Source: Planctomycetaceae bacterium
Lineage (GTDB): Bacteria > Planctomycetota > Planctomycetia > Pirellulales > UBA1268
Direction of reading: 5' to 3'
Length of the DNA stretch: 6,559 nt
Assembly: GCA_005789975.1 (NCBI GenBank)
Contig: SXWC01000131.1
Span: 1 to 6,559 of the forward strand
In this document: one piece after another, positions 1 through 5,123 of the stretch
How positions within the stretch are numbered: position 1 is the first letter of the stretch
How the letters are laid out: the number at the start of each line of letters is the position of its first letter
Made by a program: the position numbers and the translations under genes
Notes under the pieces: model-generated
What the model was told of the DNA's origin: nothing
The model's database searches: none
What the model saw: the letters and a program-made list of their open reading frames with translations, nothing else

Positions 1-372
1 CTGGCCGCCCTGGCCGCCGCCGCCGCCTGGCTCGAGGGGCGGTCGGTGGCCGAGATCGGCCGCGGCTGCCGTGGGCTGGCGGCGGCCTGCGCGGCGGCCC
101 TGGGTGACGTCCGCGGAGTGCGGGTGATCGCGGCGGAGGGGGGTGCGCCGATTGTGAGTTTCGCGGTCGAGGGCTATGCTCCGGCCGAGGTCGCCGTTCT
201 CGTCGAACAGATCGCCGGCGCGCAGACGCGGGCAGGGCTCCACTGTGCGGCCTTGGTCCACGAGTGTCTCGGCACCCGGGACGGCGGCACGGTGCGAGCG
301 TCCTTCGGAGCGTTCAACTCGGAGGGGGACGTCGAGGCGATCGTGACGGCGATGGAGTCGATCGTCGGCTGA
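1..372 (+). CDS. Cysteine desulfurase-like PLP-dependent aminotransferase (class V), C-terminal end only
   Basis: This is the 3' end of a gene that begins left of the window; the frame is open from base 1 to the TGA at 370-372, about 123 residues. The best evidence is the block QTRAGLHCAALVHECLGT followed by GGTVRASFGAFNSEGDVEAI. This is the C-terminal signature of class V aminotransferases of the cysteine desulfurase / selenocysteine lyase group: the Arg before AGLHCA corresponds to the substrate-carboxylate-binding Arg, and the R-x-S-x-x-x-x-N-[ST] stretch closes the small domain. Such enzymes remove sulfur from cysteine for Fe-S cluster or thiolation pathways. The PLP lysine and the catalytic cysteine loop lie outside the window, so the exact subfamily (SufS-like, or the less specific 'cysteine desulfurase family protein') cannot be set. 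A GTG at 46 is an internal codon, not the start. It is followed 46 bp later by the cysteine-cluster gene, possibly in the same transcript. Confidence 0.85.
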   Translation: MAALAAAAAWLEGRSVAEIGRGCRGLAAACAAALGDVRGVRVIAAEGGAPIVSFAVEGYAPAEVAVLVEQIAGAQTRAGLHCAALVHECLGTRDGGTVRASFGAFNSEGDVEAIVTAMESIVG

Positions 373-408
373 CAAGCGTCGGAGTGGAGAAGGAATCGGG
401 CGAGGCAC

Positions 409-416
409 GGAGGTGA
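409..416 (+). promoter_or_regulatory. Ribosome binding site fixing the start at ATG 419
   Basis: GGAGGTGA at 409-416 is an almost ideal Shine-Dalgarno sequence, with the GGAGG core 5 nt before ATG 419. The in-frame GTG at 413 lies inside this site, so it is unlikely to be the true start even though it gives a longer frame. Confidence 0.65.
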
Positions 417-418
417 CG

Positions 419-844
419 ATGGCAGGGATTCCCAAGGACGTCTGGTATGCCGGCGGGCTGCGGTTCGAGTGCACGCAGTGCGGTGACTGCTGCTCCGGCT
501 CCGAAGGCTACGTGTGGGTCAACCAGGCGGAGATCGACGCGATGGCCGCCCGCAAGGGGATGACGGCGGCCGCGTTCGAGGCCGAGTTCGTGAAGCGGGT
601 CGGCGTGCGCCGGTCGCTCAAGGAACGTTCCGGGGGGGATTGCGTGCTCCTCGACGAGACCACGCGGAAGTGCACCGCCTACGGGGAACGGCCGCGGCAA
701 TGCCGCACATGGCCGTTTTGGGACTCGAACCTCTCGAGCCCCGCGGCCTGGGCCGAGGCCGCCGAAGCCTGTCCGGGTTGCGACAAGGGCAACCTCGTGC
801 CCCTCGAGCGAATCGTCGAGCAGGCCTCGAAGATCCGCATCTGA
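419..844 (+). CDS. YkgJ-family cysteine cluster protein (putative Zn/Fe-chelating)
   Basis: The 141-residue product, counted from ATG 419, has the family-defining cluster C-x2-C-x2-CC near its N-terminus (FECTQCGDCC, Cys18, 21, 24 and 25). Further cysteines follow at about residues 75, 85 and 95 (the last in RPRQCRTWPFW) and a CPGC pair at 118-121. This is the pattern of the CxxCxxCC / YkgJ family, thought to bind zinc or an iron-sulfur cluster; its biochemical role is not established. There is no signal peptide or membrane segment, so the product should be cytoplasmic. The length is normal for a compact member. It sits 46 bp after a cysteine desulfurase-like gene and is probably co-transcribed with it. 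That would fit a metal-cluster link, but this is inference from position alone. The alternative start is GTG 413, giving two more residues. Confidence 0.88.
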   Translation: MAGIPKDVWYAGGLRFECTQCGDCCSGSEGYVWVNQAEIDAMAARKGMTAAAFEAEFVKRVGVRRSLKERSGGDCVLLDETTRKCTAYGERPRQCRTWPFWDSNLSSPAAWAEAAEACPGCDKGNLVPLERIVEQASKIRI

Positions 845-859
845 GAAGAGGCGTGCCGC

Positions 860-931
860 GTGCATGCGACGTCTCGTGAGGGTCGGGGCTGCCCATACCC
901 CGTCGCCGGACGCTCACTCCGCCCCTCCTGG
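860..931. repeat. 72-bp direct repeat, copy 1
   Basis: This stretch is repeated at 962-1033 with a single difference (A at 897, G at 999), a period of 102 bp. It starts GTGCATGCGACGTC and ends CCGCCCCTCCTGG. Its centre can fold as a hairpin, CGGGG-loop-CCCCG; the A at 897 removes one base pair compared with copy 2. It lies 15 bp after the stop of the cysteine-cluster gene. All frames across it read as low-complexity Arg/Pro/Gly sequence, so I treat it as non-coding. Confidence 0.85.
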
Positions 932-951
932 CAATCCTGTTCGGCACGGGG
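929..951. repeat. 23-bp inverted repeat, left arm
   Basis: These 23 bases (from TGGCAATCCTG to CACGGGG) are the exact reverse complement of 1429-1451. The arm overlaps the last three bases of the first 72-bp repeat and fills most of the gap before the second. I see no target-site duplication outside the two arms (the flanks at 921-928 and 1452-1459 differ). Confidence 0.75.
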
Positions 952-961
952 GTTGCCGGAG

Positions 962-1033
962 GTGCATGCGACGTCTCGTGAGGGTCGGGGCTGCCCATGC
1001 CCCGTCGCCGGACGCTCACTCCGCCCCTCCTGG
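962..1033. repeat. 72-bp direct repeat, copy 2
   Basis: This is the second copy of the 860-931 repeat, 71 of 72 bases identical. Here the core hairpin is perfect: CGGGGC (986-991), a 7-nt loop, GCCCCG (999-1004). The 17-base core at 987-1003 is found again in reverse complement at 1102-1118, so the spacer holds three copies of the core, the third inverted. Confidence 0.85.
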
Positions 1034-1046
1034 GCTCCGTTCGCTC

Positions 1047-1069
1047 GATGCCGGCTGCGCTGCGGCATC
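1047..1069. repeat. Hairpin GATGCCG / CGGCATC
   Basis: A perfect 7-bp inverted repeat (1047-1053 and 1063-1069) with a 9-nt loop lies between the second 72-bp repeat and the inverted core copy. It adds to the dense secondary structure of this spacer. No function can be read from the sequence. Confidence 0.45.
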
Positions 1070-1091
1070 CATGCCTTCGCTGGCCGGCAAC

Positions 1092-1138
1092 GCCGGCTCG
1101 CGGGGCATGGGCAGCCCCTCCCGGCACCCGGCTTTTTT
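1092..1138 (+). terminator. Possible compound rho-independent terminator downstream of the cysteine-cluster gene
   Basis: An outer stem GCCGG (1092-1096) / CCGGC (1128-1132) encloses the inverted repeat core, itself a GGGGC/GCCCC hairpin at 1102-1118. The outer stem is followed directly by six T residues at 1133-1138. This is the only T-run in the spacer and is placed to end plus-strand transcripts from the 1-844 genes. The outer stem is short and the distance from the gene is about 250 bp, so confidence is limited. Confidence 0.4.
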
Positions 1139-1157
1139 CGCTCGTGACCGAGAGGCC

Positions 1158-1241
1158 TCACACGTCGTCGGGCACCGCCATGTTGAGCCGGCAACCGGTG
1201 GAGAGCACGATCAGCAGGCAGGCGATCATCGCAGAGTCCAT
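1158..1241 (-). CDS. Possible very small lipoprotein / lipopeptide (27 aa), hypothetical
   Basis: The minus-strand frame encodes MDSAMIACLLIVLSTGC followed by a ten-residue tail ending PDDV and a TGA stop at 1158-1160. The hydrophobic stretch MIACLLIVLSTGC looks like a short lipoprotein signal with a lipobox-type ending (S-T-G-C, Cys17). That would leave an 11-residue mature lipopeptide. There is no basic residue before the hydrophobic core, which is atypical. A start at ATG 1268 would add nine residues (MKQEGVELQ). The codons for KQEGV carry GGAAGG at 1255-1260, a possible Shine-Dalgarno about 13 nt before ATG 1241. The same STGC ending occurs in the lipoprotein at 1475-1693. It could equally be a chance frame or the remnant of a longer gene. 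Confidence 0.33.
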   Translation of the reverse strand: MDSAMIACLLIVLSTGCRLNMAVPDDV

Positions 1242-1299
1242 CTGCAGCTCGACACCTTCCTGCTTCATCGAGCGCAGTCGGGTCGAAGAAGCGGACCGA

Positions 1300-1317
1300 C
1301 TCGGATGGTGATCCGAG
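1300..1317. repeat. Perfect hairpin upstream of the small lipopeptide frame
   Basis: CTCGGAT (1300-1306) and ATCCGAG (1311-1317) form a perfect 7-bp stem with a 4-nt loop. It lies 32 bp upstream of the possible minus-strand start at 1268. It could be an operator or a leader hairpin, but nothing links it to a known regulator. Apart from this and the 23-bp arm at 1429-1451, I see no gene or site in 1242-1474. Confidence 0.35.
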
Positions 1318-1428
1318 CGACGTGCGAATGACACCCGGTACTGATCCACGTGCGGTTGCCGATTGCCGGCCGTATCCCGCTTCGTGCCGACTTCTCTTGT
1401 CCAAGGCCCGCGGTGCGCGGGGCGCAGA

Positions 1429-1451
1429 CCCCGTGCCGAACAGGATTGCCA
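1429..1451. repeat. 23-bp inverted repeat, right arm
   Basis: This is the exact reverse complement of 929-951. It lies 23 bp past the stop codon of the minus-strand lipoprotein gene. Next to it, CGGGG (1417-1421) and CCCCG (1429-1433) can form a small hairpin without a T-run. The two arms enclose the second 72-bp repeat, the inverted core, the possible terminator and the possible lipopeptide gene. Confidence 0.75.
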
Positions 1452-1474
1452 TCGACGGCTTCGTCGGCGTCCGA

Positions 1475-1693
1475 CTAGAGAATGCCGCCGTGCGTCCGCC
1501 AGGGCGTCATGTGCGACGGCTGATCCAGGAACCAGATGCGTTCCCACTCGTCGGTGATCGCCCGCAGATCCTCCGACGTGTAGATCAGCTGCTGGGCACG
1601 GCGGACCGGGTCGCCGGAATACATCGGGATGAGGCAGCCCGTGCTGGTCGCCAGCAGCGCCGCAGCACACATCAGCCAGCAAGCCTTCCTCAT
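1475..1693 (-). CDS. Small predicted lipoprotein of unknown function (72 aa)
   Basis: From ATG 1693 the product begins MRKACWLMCAAALLATSTGC, a classic lipoprotein signal: two basic residues, a hydrophobic core, and a lipobox-type STGC with the lipidated Cys at residue 19. The mature part is about 54 residues and well behaved: SGDPVRRAQQLIYTSEDLRA, then ITDEWERIWFLDQPSHM, and a C-terminus MTPWRTHGGIL. It is rich in charged and aromatic residues and looks like a folded helical domain. I do not recognise a named family. AGGAGG at 1702-1707, 8 nt from the ATG, is a strong ribosome binding site and decides this start over the longer frame reaching 1738. The stop is TAG, the only TAG terminator among the genes here. 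It is encoded behind the HU gene on the same strand, with about 180 bp between them. A role at the inner or outer membrane is inferred only from the lipid anchor. Confidence 0.75.
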   Translation of the reverse strand: MRKACWLMCAAALLATSTGCLIPMYSGDPVRRAQQLIYTSEDLRAITDEWERIWFLDQPSHMTPWRTHGGIL

Positions 1694-1709
1694 CGCATGG
1701 TCCTCCTGA

Positions 1710-1760
1710 CCCTCGGTTGAATCATCCCTGATTCCCATCGCTCATCGGATCGACCGAGGG
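1710..1760 (-). promoter_or_regulatory. Foldable leader upstream of the small lipoprotein gene
   Basis: CCCTCGGTTGA (1710-1720) and TCGACCGAGGG (1750-1760) are complementary over 11 positions with one G-T wobble, with a 29-nt loop. Read on the minus strand, the stem ends only two bases before the AGGAGG ribosome binding site (1702-1707). A competing small hairpin, AATCA-tccc-TGATT, lies at 1720-1733. No T-run follows the stem in the minus direction, so it does not look like a simple terminator for HU. It may be a 5' leader that affects translation of the lipoprotein gene; no known riboswitch is recognised. Confidence 0.4.
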
Positions 1761-1875
1761 TGCCTTCCTTGCGGAAAGCGGAAATACCCGATCGATTCCG
1801 ATGGTGCGATACTGACTGTCGCCGTCGTGCCGGACCCAAGGGCCCGCTGCTTGCCAGTTTCGCCCAGTCTTCGCC

Positions 1876-2250
1876 TCATCCTTGGCTTGGCTGGTCGGGC
1901 TGGCTCGTTTCTGTCGTGTTCGGTGCGGGGGGGGACGGTCGGGATTGGGACTCAGCGGCAGCCTGCTGCCGGTCGAGATCCCTGACCCGTGCCTCCATCT
2001 CCTTGCCTGGTTTGAAGGTCACCACGCTCTTGGCCTGGACGGACACCCGTTCGCCAGTCCGAGGGTTGCGTGCGACCCGCGCTTCGCGACGCTTGATTTG
2101 GAAGACGCCGAAGTTCCGCAGTTCGATCCGCCCTTCGCGAACGAGCGCTTCGATGAGCGCGTCGAACGTCCGTTGCACCAGTTCCTTCGTGCGAAGCTGG
2201 GGGAGGTCGATCTGTTCGGCGATCGTCCGAACAATGTCTTTCTTGGTCAC
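1876..2250 (-). CDS. HU/IHF-family DNA-binding protein with C-terminal extension
   Basis: The 124-residue product starts MTKKDIVRTIAEQIDLPQLR, a typical HU/IHF N-terminal helix pair. It continues with RIELRNFGVFQIKRREARVA and then the DNA-binding arm RNPRTGE (residues 61-67), whose Pro63 is the DNA-intercalating proline of the family. The domain closes with AKSVVTFKPGKEMEARV (73-89). Members bend and compact DNA as dimers in the nucleoid. The core (about 1-91) has normal length; the extra tail, about 33 residues rich in Gln, Pro, Ser and Thr, is not part of the standard fold and looks disordered. The start is GTG (2248-2250), because an in-frame TGA lies at 2254-2256 just upstream and no closer ATG gives the full first helix. 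HU and IHF subtypes cannot be separated by eye. Confidence 0.92.
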   Translation of the reverse strand: MTKKDIVRTIAEQIDLPQLRTKELVQRTFDALIEALVREGRIELRNFGVFQIKRREARVARNPRTGERVSVQAKSVVTFKPGKEMEARVRDLDRQQAAAESQSRPSPPAPNTTETSQPDQPSQG

Positions 2251-2331
2251 GGCTCAGACGCTCCGACCGCGGCGGCTTCCTCACAGCACGGGGCTGAAGG
2301 AGGCAGGAACCGGGGAGGAAAACTCGTCCGA

Positions 2332-2360
2332 AGCCTATGGCTGACAAGCACTAATGTCAA
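2332..2360 (-). promoter_or_regulatory. Sigma-70-type promoter candidate for the HU-family gene
   Basis: On the minus strand there is a perfect TTGACA (-35, bases 2360-2355), a 17-nt spacer, and TAGGCT (-10, bases 2337-2332). The -35 is consensus and the spacing ideal; the -10 is only partly conserved. Transcription would begin near 2325 and give a leader of about 75 nt before the GTG start at 2250. Confidence 0.5.
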
Positions 2361-2519
2361 CCGACGGCCACCGAGGCTCGTCGGCTCAGAAGTCCCTGTT
2401 CCCTCCTAGTATCGGCGGCACAATCGCCAAACTTGACACAATCAGACCGGTCGGGCGACGGGCCGGTTCGCCGTGATGCGGGCCCCGGCCAGGGCTTCGC
2501 AGCGGCGGTTCAGGGAGGC

Positions 2520-2547
2520 TTGGGGACCTGGGAAAACCCACTACACT
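2520..2547 (+). promoter_or_regulatory. Weak promoter candidate for the pyrD-trpS-acpS unit
   Basis: TTGGGG (2520-2525), a 16-nt spacer and TACACT (2542-2547) resemble a -35/-10 pair. The predicted transcript start is about 35-40 nt before ATG 2591. The -35 matches the consensus only in its TTG half, so this is tentative. Confidence 0.3.
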
Positions 2548-2590
2548 CCGGGTCGCTCTCCACCGACAAACCCCCCGTGCTCCCCGCCCC

Positions 2591-3583
2591 ATGTCACACA
2601 CCGCCGGGCCTCCGCCGTCACCCCCCGATCTGTCCGTGACGCTCGGCAGGCTGCGGCTGCCCAATCCGATCCTCGTGGCCTCGGGCACCTTCGGCTACGG
2701 CCGAGAGATGGCCGGGATGGTCGATCTCAAGCGGCTCGGGGGCATCGTGCCGAAGACGATCACGCCGCAGCCCCGGAAGGGCAACGTGCCCTGGCGGACG
2801 GTGGAGACATCCTCGGGGTTGCTCAACTCGATCGGCCTCGACAACGACGGCGTCGATTCCTTCCTCGCCAAACAACTGCCCTGGTTGCTCGGCTGCGGGG
2901 CCCCCGTGATCGTGAGCATCGCCGGCGCGACGCTCGACGATTTCGAGTCGGTGGCCCGTTTGCTCGATGCCGTGCCCGGAATCGCCGCGGTTGAACTCAA
3001 CATCTCCTGCCCGAACGTCAGCCACGGCGTTGACATGGGCAGCGATCCCGTCATGTGCCGGCGGGTGGTGGCGGCCGTTCGCGGGGCCACCGCGCTGCCT
3101 GTGCTCGCCAAGCTCACCCCCAACGTGACCGACATCGTGGCCGTGGCCCGGGCCGCCCACGACGGCGGGGCCGATGCGCTCACCGTGATCAACACCTGCC
3201 AGGGCATGGCTGTCGATTGGCGGCGGCGGCGTCCGTTGCTCGGCAACGTGATCGGGGGCTTGAGCGGTCCGGCGATCAAGCCGATCGCGTTGCGGTGTGT
3301 CCATCAGATCCGGCGGGCCGTCGATATCCCGATCGTCGGCGTCGGCGGCATCATGACGATCGACGACTGCATGGAGTTTTTCGTGACCGGCGCGGCGGCC
3401 GTCCAGATCGGTACGGCCAGCTTCGCCGAGCCCGTCGTGTCGGCGAGGCTGCTCGACGAACTCCCCGCTGCCCTCGCCGAACTCGGTGCCACGAACTTCC
3501 GCGAGATCATCGGCACGCTCCAACTCCCGGGCGGTCCCGCCACCTGCCAGCAACCCACCGCGAACCCCGACCATGCCACCTGA
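2591..3583 (+). CDS. pyrD: Dihydroorotate dehydrogenase, catalytic subunit (class 1B type)
   Basis: The 330-residue product catalyses oxidation of dihydroorotate to orotate, the fourth step of UMP synthesis, using FMN. Visible landmarks: [15 protein letters not shown] (residues 23-37), [10 protein letters not shown] (50-59, FMN-contacting Lys55), [10 protein letters not shown] (79-88), NISCPNV (137-143), LAKLTPN (172-178), [14 protein letters not shown] (222-235) and GVGGI (250-254). The Cys140 in NISCPN is the catalytic base of class 1 enzymes; class 2 enzymes use Ser. The GGLSG/KPIALR block points to class 1B. Class 1B enzymes normally work with an electron-transfer subunit PyrK, and no pyrK is visible here. 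About 20 extra residues, rich in Pro/Thr/Gln, follow the conserved end. ATG 2591 has no Shine-Dalgarno sequence. The last 11 bases overlap trpS. Confidence 0.95.
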   Translation: MSHTAGPPPSPPDLSVTLGRLRLPNPILVASGTFGYGREMAGMVDLKRLGGIVPKTITPQPRKGNVPWRTVETSSGLLNSIGLDNDGVDSFLAKQLPWLLGCGAPVIVSIAGATLDDFESVARLLDAVPGIAAVELNISCPNVSHGVDMGSDPVMCRRVVAAVRGATALPVLAKLTPNVTDIVAVARAAHDGGADALTVINTCQGMAVDWRRRRPLLGNVIGGLSGPAIKPIALRCVHQIRRAVDIPIVGVGGIMTIDDCMEFFVTGAAAVQIGTASFAEPVVSARLLDELPAALAELGATNFREIIGTLQLPGGPATCQQPTANPDHAT

Positions 3584-4640
3584 TCCCACGCCCCGGCCCA
3601 CCCGCGCCCTGTCGGGCATTCAGCCCACCGGCCGCTTTCACTGGGGGAACTATTTCGGGGCGATCCGGCAGTACATCGATCTGCAGCCCGCCGCGGAGGC
3701 GGACCGGACGGATGGCCGCCGGACGGCCGACGAGGCCTATTACTTCATCGCCGATCTCCACGCGCTGACGACGGTCCGCGATCCTGACCGCCTGCGGTCG
3801 CTGGTTCACGCGGCGGCCGTCGATCTCGTGGCCCTGGGTCTCGATCCCGAGCGGGCGGTGCTCTTCGTGCAGTCGGACGTGCCCGAGGTGACGGAGCTCT
3901 CCTGGCTCCTCATGACGGTCACGCCCATGGGCCTGCTCGAACGTTGCCATGCCTACAAGGACAAGAAGAACCGTGGCCTGCCGGCCGACGCCGGGCTGTT
4001 CACCTAGCCGGTGTTGATGGCCGCCGACATCCTGGCCTACGACGCGACGGTGGTGCCCGTCGGCGAGGATCAGGTGCAGCACATCGAGGTCTGCCGCGAC
4101 CTCGCCGGCACCTTCAATCACCTCTACGGCGAGGTCTTCACGCTCCCCAAGCCCCGGCTCGTCGAGGGGGGCGCGAAGGTGCCCGGCACCGACGGCCAGA
4201 AGATGAGCAAGAGCTACGAAAACACGATCGACGTGTTCGAGGATCCGGCCGCACAGAAGAAGAAGATCATGCGGATCACGACCGATTCGCGGCCCATGGA
4301 ATCGCCGAAGGATCCCGTGGGCGACCACCTCTTCGAGCTCTACTCGCTGATGGCCCCCGAGGCCGAGCGCACGCGGATGGCCGACCTCTACCGTCGCGGC
4401 GGCTTCGGCTACGGCGAGGTGAAGAAGGCACTCGTCGAGGCGTCGGCGGCCTACTTTGCCGACGCCCGGGCGCGGCGGGCGGAGCTGGAATCGGATCCGG
4501 GCCGGATCGAGGCGATCCTCGCGGCCGGCGCGGCGACGGCGCGGCTTCGCGCGGGCGAGGTGCTCGCCCGGGCGAAGCGGGCCTGCGGGCTGTCGCGGGG
4601 CGGGGCCGTGACGCATGCGGCGAAAGGATTGCGGTCATGA
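3573..4640 (+). CDS. trpS: Tryptophan--tRNA ligase, frame interrupted by an in-frame TAG
   Basis: The frame encodes a class I TrpRS of 355 codons, normal for the family, except that codon 145 is TAG. Upstream are [18 protein letters not shown] (residues 14-31, containing the HIGH-type motif H-W-G-N) and [13 protein letters not shown]. Downstream are [20 protein letters not shown], then [20 protein letters not shown] and [13 protein letters not shown] (KMSKS at 210-214). All essential motifs are intact, and only the one codon is wrong, in the block [17 protein letters not shown] where the family has Tyr. Read literally, this gives a 144-residue N-terminal fragment and a separate C-terminal frame that could restart at GTG 4011, TTG 4014 or ATG 4017. 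The enzyme charges tRNA-Trp and is essential unless duplicated. The start ATG 3573 lies inside pyrD (11-bp overlap), and the stop overlaps acpS by 4 bp. Sequence error, recent pseudogene and readthrough cannot be separated here. Confidence 0.9.
4005..4007 (+). other. In-frame amber codon in trpS at a conserved Tyr position
   Basis: ACC-TAG-CCG-GTG replaces the expected ACC-TAC/TAT-CCG-GTG. One base change at 4007 would restore Tyr. From knowledge of bacterial TrpRS structures, this Tyr lies at the tryptophan-binding pocket just before the conserved MAAD stretch. No frameshift is present. Confidence 0.9.
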
Positions 4641-5056
4641 ACGTCCTCGGAATCGGCACCGACATCACCGAGGTGCTCCGCATCGCGCAGATGATCGAAC
4701 GGCACGGCGAACTCTTCGTCGGCCGTGTCTACACGTCGCTCGAGATCGAATACTGCCGTTCCCGCAAGATGGCGGCCCAACACTTCGCCGGCCGCTGGGC
4801 GGCGAAGGAGGCGGTGCTCAAGGCCCTCGGCACCGGCTGGCGGCGGGGCATCAGTTGGCGCGACATCGAGGTGACCAACGGAGCCGGCGGGCGGCCGCAG
4901 GCCGTCCTCCGGGGCGGCACGGAGGAAATGGCGGACAAGATGGGGATTCGTTGCATCCTCGTCAGCATCTCCCATTGCCGCTCCCACGCGACGGCCTACG
5001 CGATGGCGCTCGACGAAACACCGAGCACCTTCACGAGCGACATGCCGTGGCTCTGA
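4637..5056 (+). CDS. acpS: Holo-[acyl-carrier-protein] synthase (AcpS-type phosphopantetheinyl transferase)
   Basis: The 139-residue product transfers 4'-phosphopantetheine from CoA to the conserved serine of acyl carrier protein, which activates fatty-acid synthesis in the cytoplasm. The signature elements are complete: GIGTDI near the N-terminus (Asp9, metal ligand), then FAGRWAAKEAVLKALGTG (residues 50-67) with Glu58 as second metal ligand and Lys57, and SISHCRSHATAYAMA (110-124) near the end. These match the positions of Asp9 and Glu58 known from AcpS. The length is slightly above the usual 120-130 because of a C-terminal tail after YAMAL. The start ATG overlaps the trpS stop (ATGA), and AAGGA at 4624-4628, 8 nt upstream, is a reasonable ribosome binding site. 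Coupling to trpS translation is likely. It is the last gene of the unit; topA faces it from the right. Confidence 0.95.
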   Translation: MNVLGIGTDITEVLRIAQMIERHGELFVGRVYTSLEIEYCRSRKMAAQHFAGRWAAKEAVLKALGTGWRRGISWRDIEVTNGAGGRPQAVLRGGTEEMADKMGIRCILVSISHCRSHATAYAMALDETPSTFTSDMPWL

Positions 5057-5064
5057 CGGGATGA

Positions 5065-5109
5065 CGGCGGCGTCTCGCGCCGAGCCGGCGTGCCGTGCGG
5101 TCGCCGCCG
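5065..5109. terminator. Possible bidirectional hairpin between convergent acpS and topA
   Basis: CGGCGGCG (5065-5072) and CGCCGCCG (5102-5109) form an 8-bp GC stem with a 29-nt loop, in the 67-bp gap between the two convergent genes. There is no T-run on either strand, so factor-independent termination is uncertain. Confidence 0.3.
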
Positions 5110-5123
5110 GACGGGAGTCGGTA

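Larger units (their letters stand above)
2251..2590. other. Divergent intergenic region between the HU gene and pyrD
   Basis: This 340-bp spacer separates two divergently transcribed units, so it should hold both promoters. The listed promoter candidates are the only sites I can support. There is also a weak GC-rich inverted repeat, ACCGG...CCGGT, near 2446-2467. I see no open frame here with protein-like composition, and no tRNA or other RNA gene. Confidence 0.6.

Noticed and set aside
860..1033. The two 72-bp repeats as a small CRISPR array
   Set aside because: There are only two units, the repeat is far longer than CRISPR repeats, a core copy occurs inverted nearby, and no cas gene is present.
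929..1451. A complete insertion sequence between the 23-bp inverted repeats
   Set aside because: No transposase frame fits inside, and the flanks show no target-site duplication. It can be at most a non-autonomous element.
679..1452. A long minus-strand frame running through the repeat spacer and the cysteine-cluster gene
   Set aside because: Its peptide repeats only because the DNA repeats. It crosses the repeats and a real gene without any domain.
2433..2438. Perfect TTGACA on the plus strand as the pyrD -35 box
   Set aside because: No -10-like hexamer occurs at 16-18 nt; the sequence there is GC-rich (around GCGACG).
2618..3619. A 333-codon minus-strand frame opposite pyrD
   Set aside because: It is rich in Asp/His/Gly/Arg with no recognisable motif and mirrors the real pyrD frame.
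4005..4007. Genome-wide reassignment of TAG to an amino acid, such as pyrrolysine
   Set aside because: The lipoprotein gene at 1475 ends at TAG in a sensible place, no other visible gene has an internal TAG, and no pyl genes are present. One codon is better explained by error, mutation or local readthrough.
3507..4616. A 369-codon open frame on the minus strand opposite pyrD and trpS
   Set aside because: It is the antisense shadow of GC-rich codons. Its composition is low-complexity Arg/Gly/His/Asp and it shows no domain, while the plus strand carries clear PyrD and TrpRS motifs.
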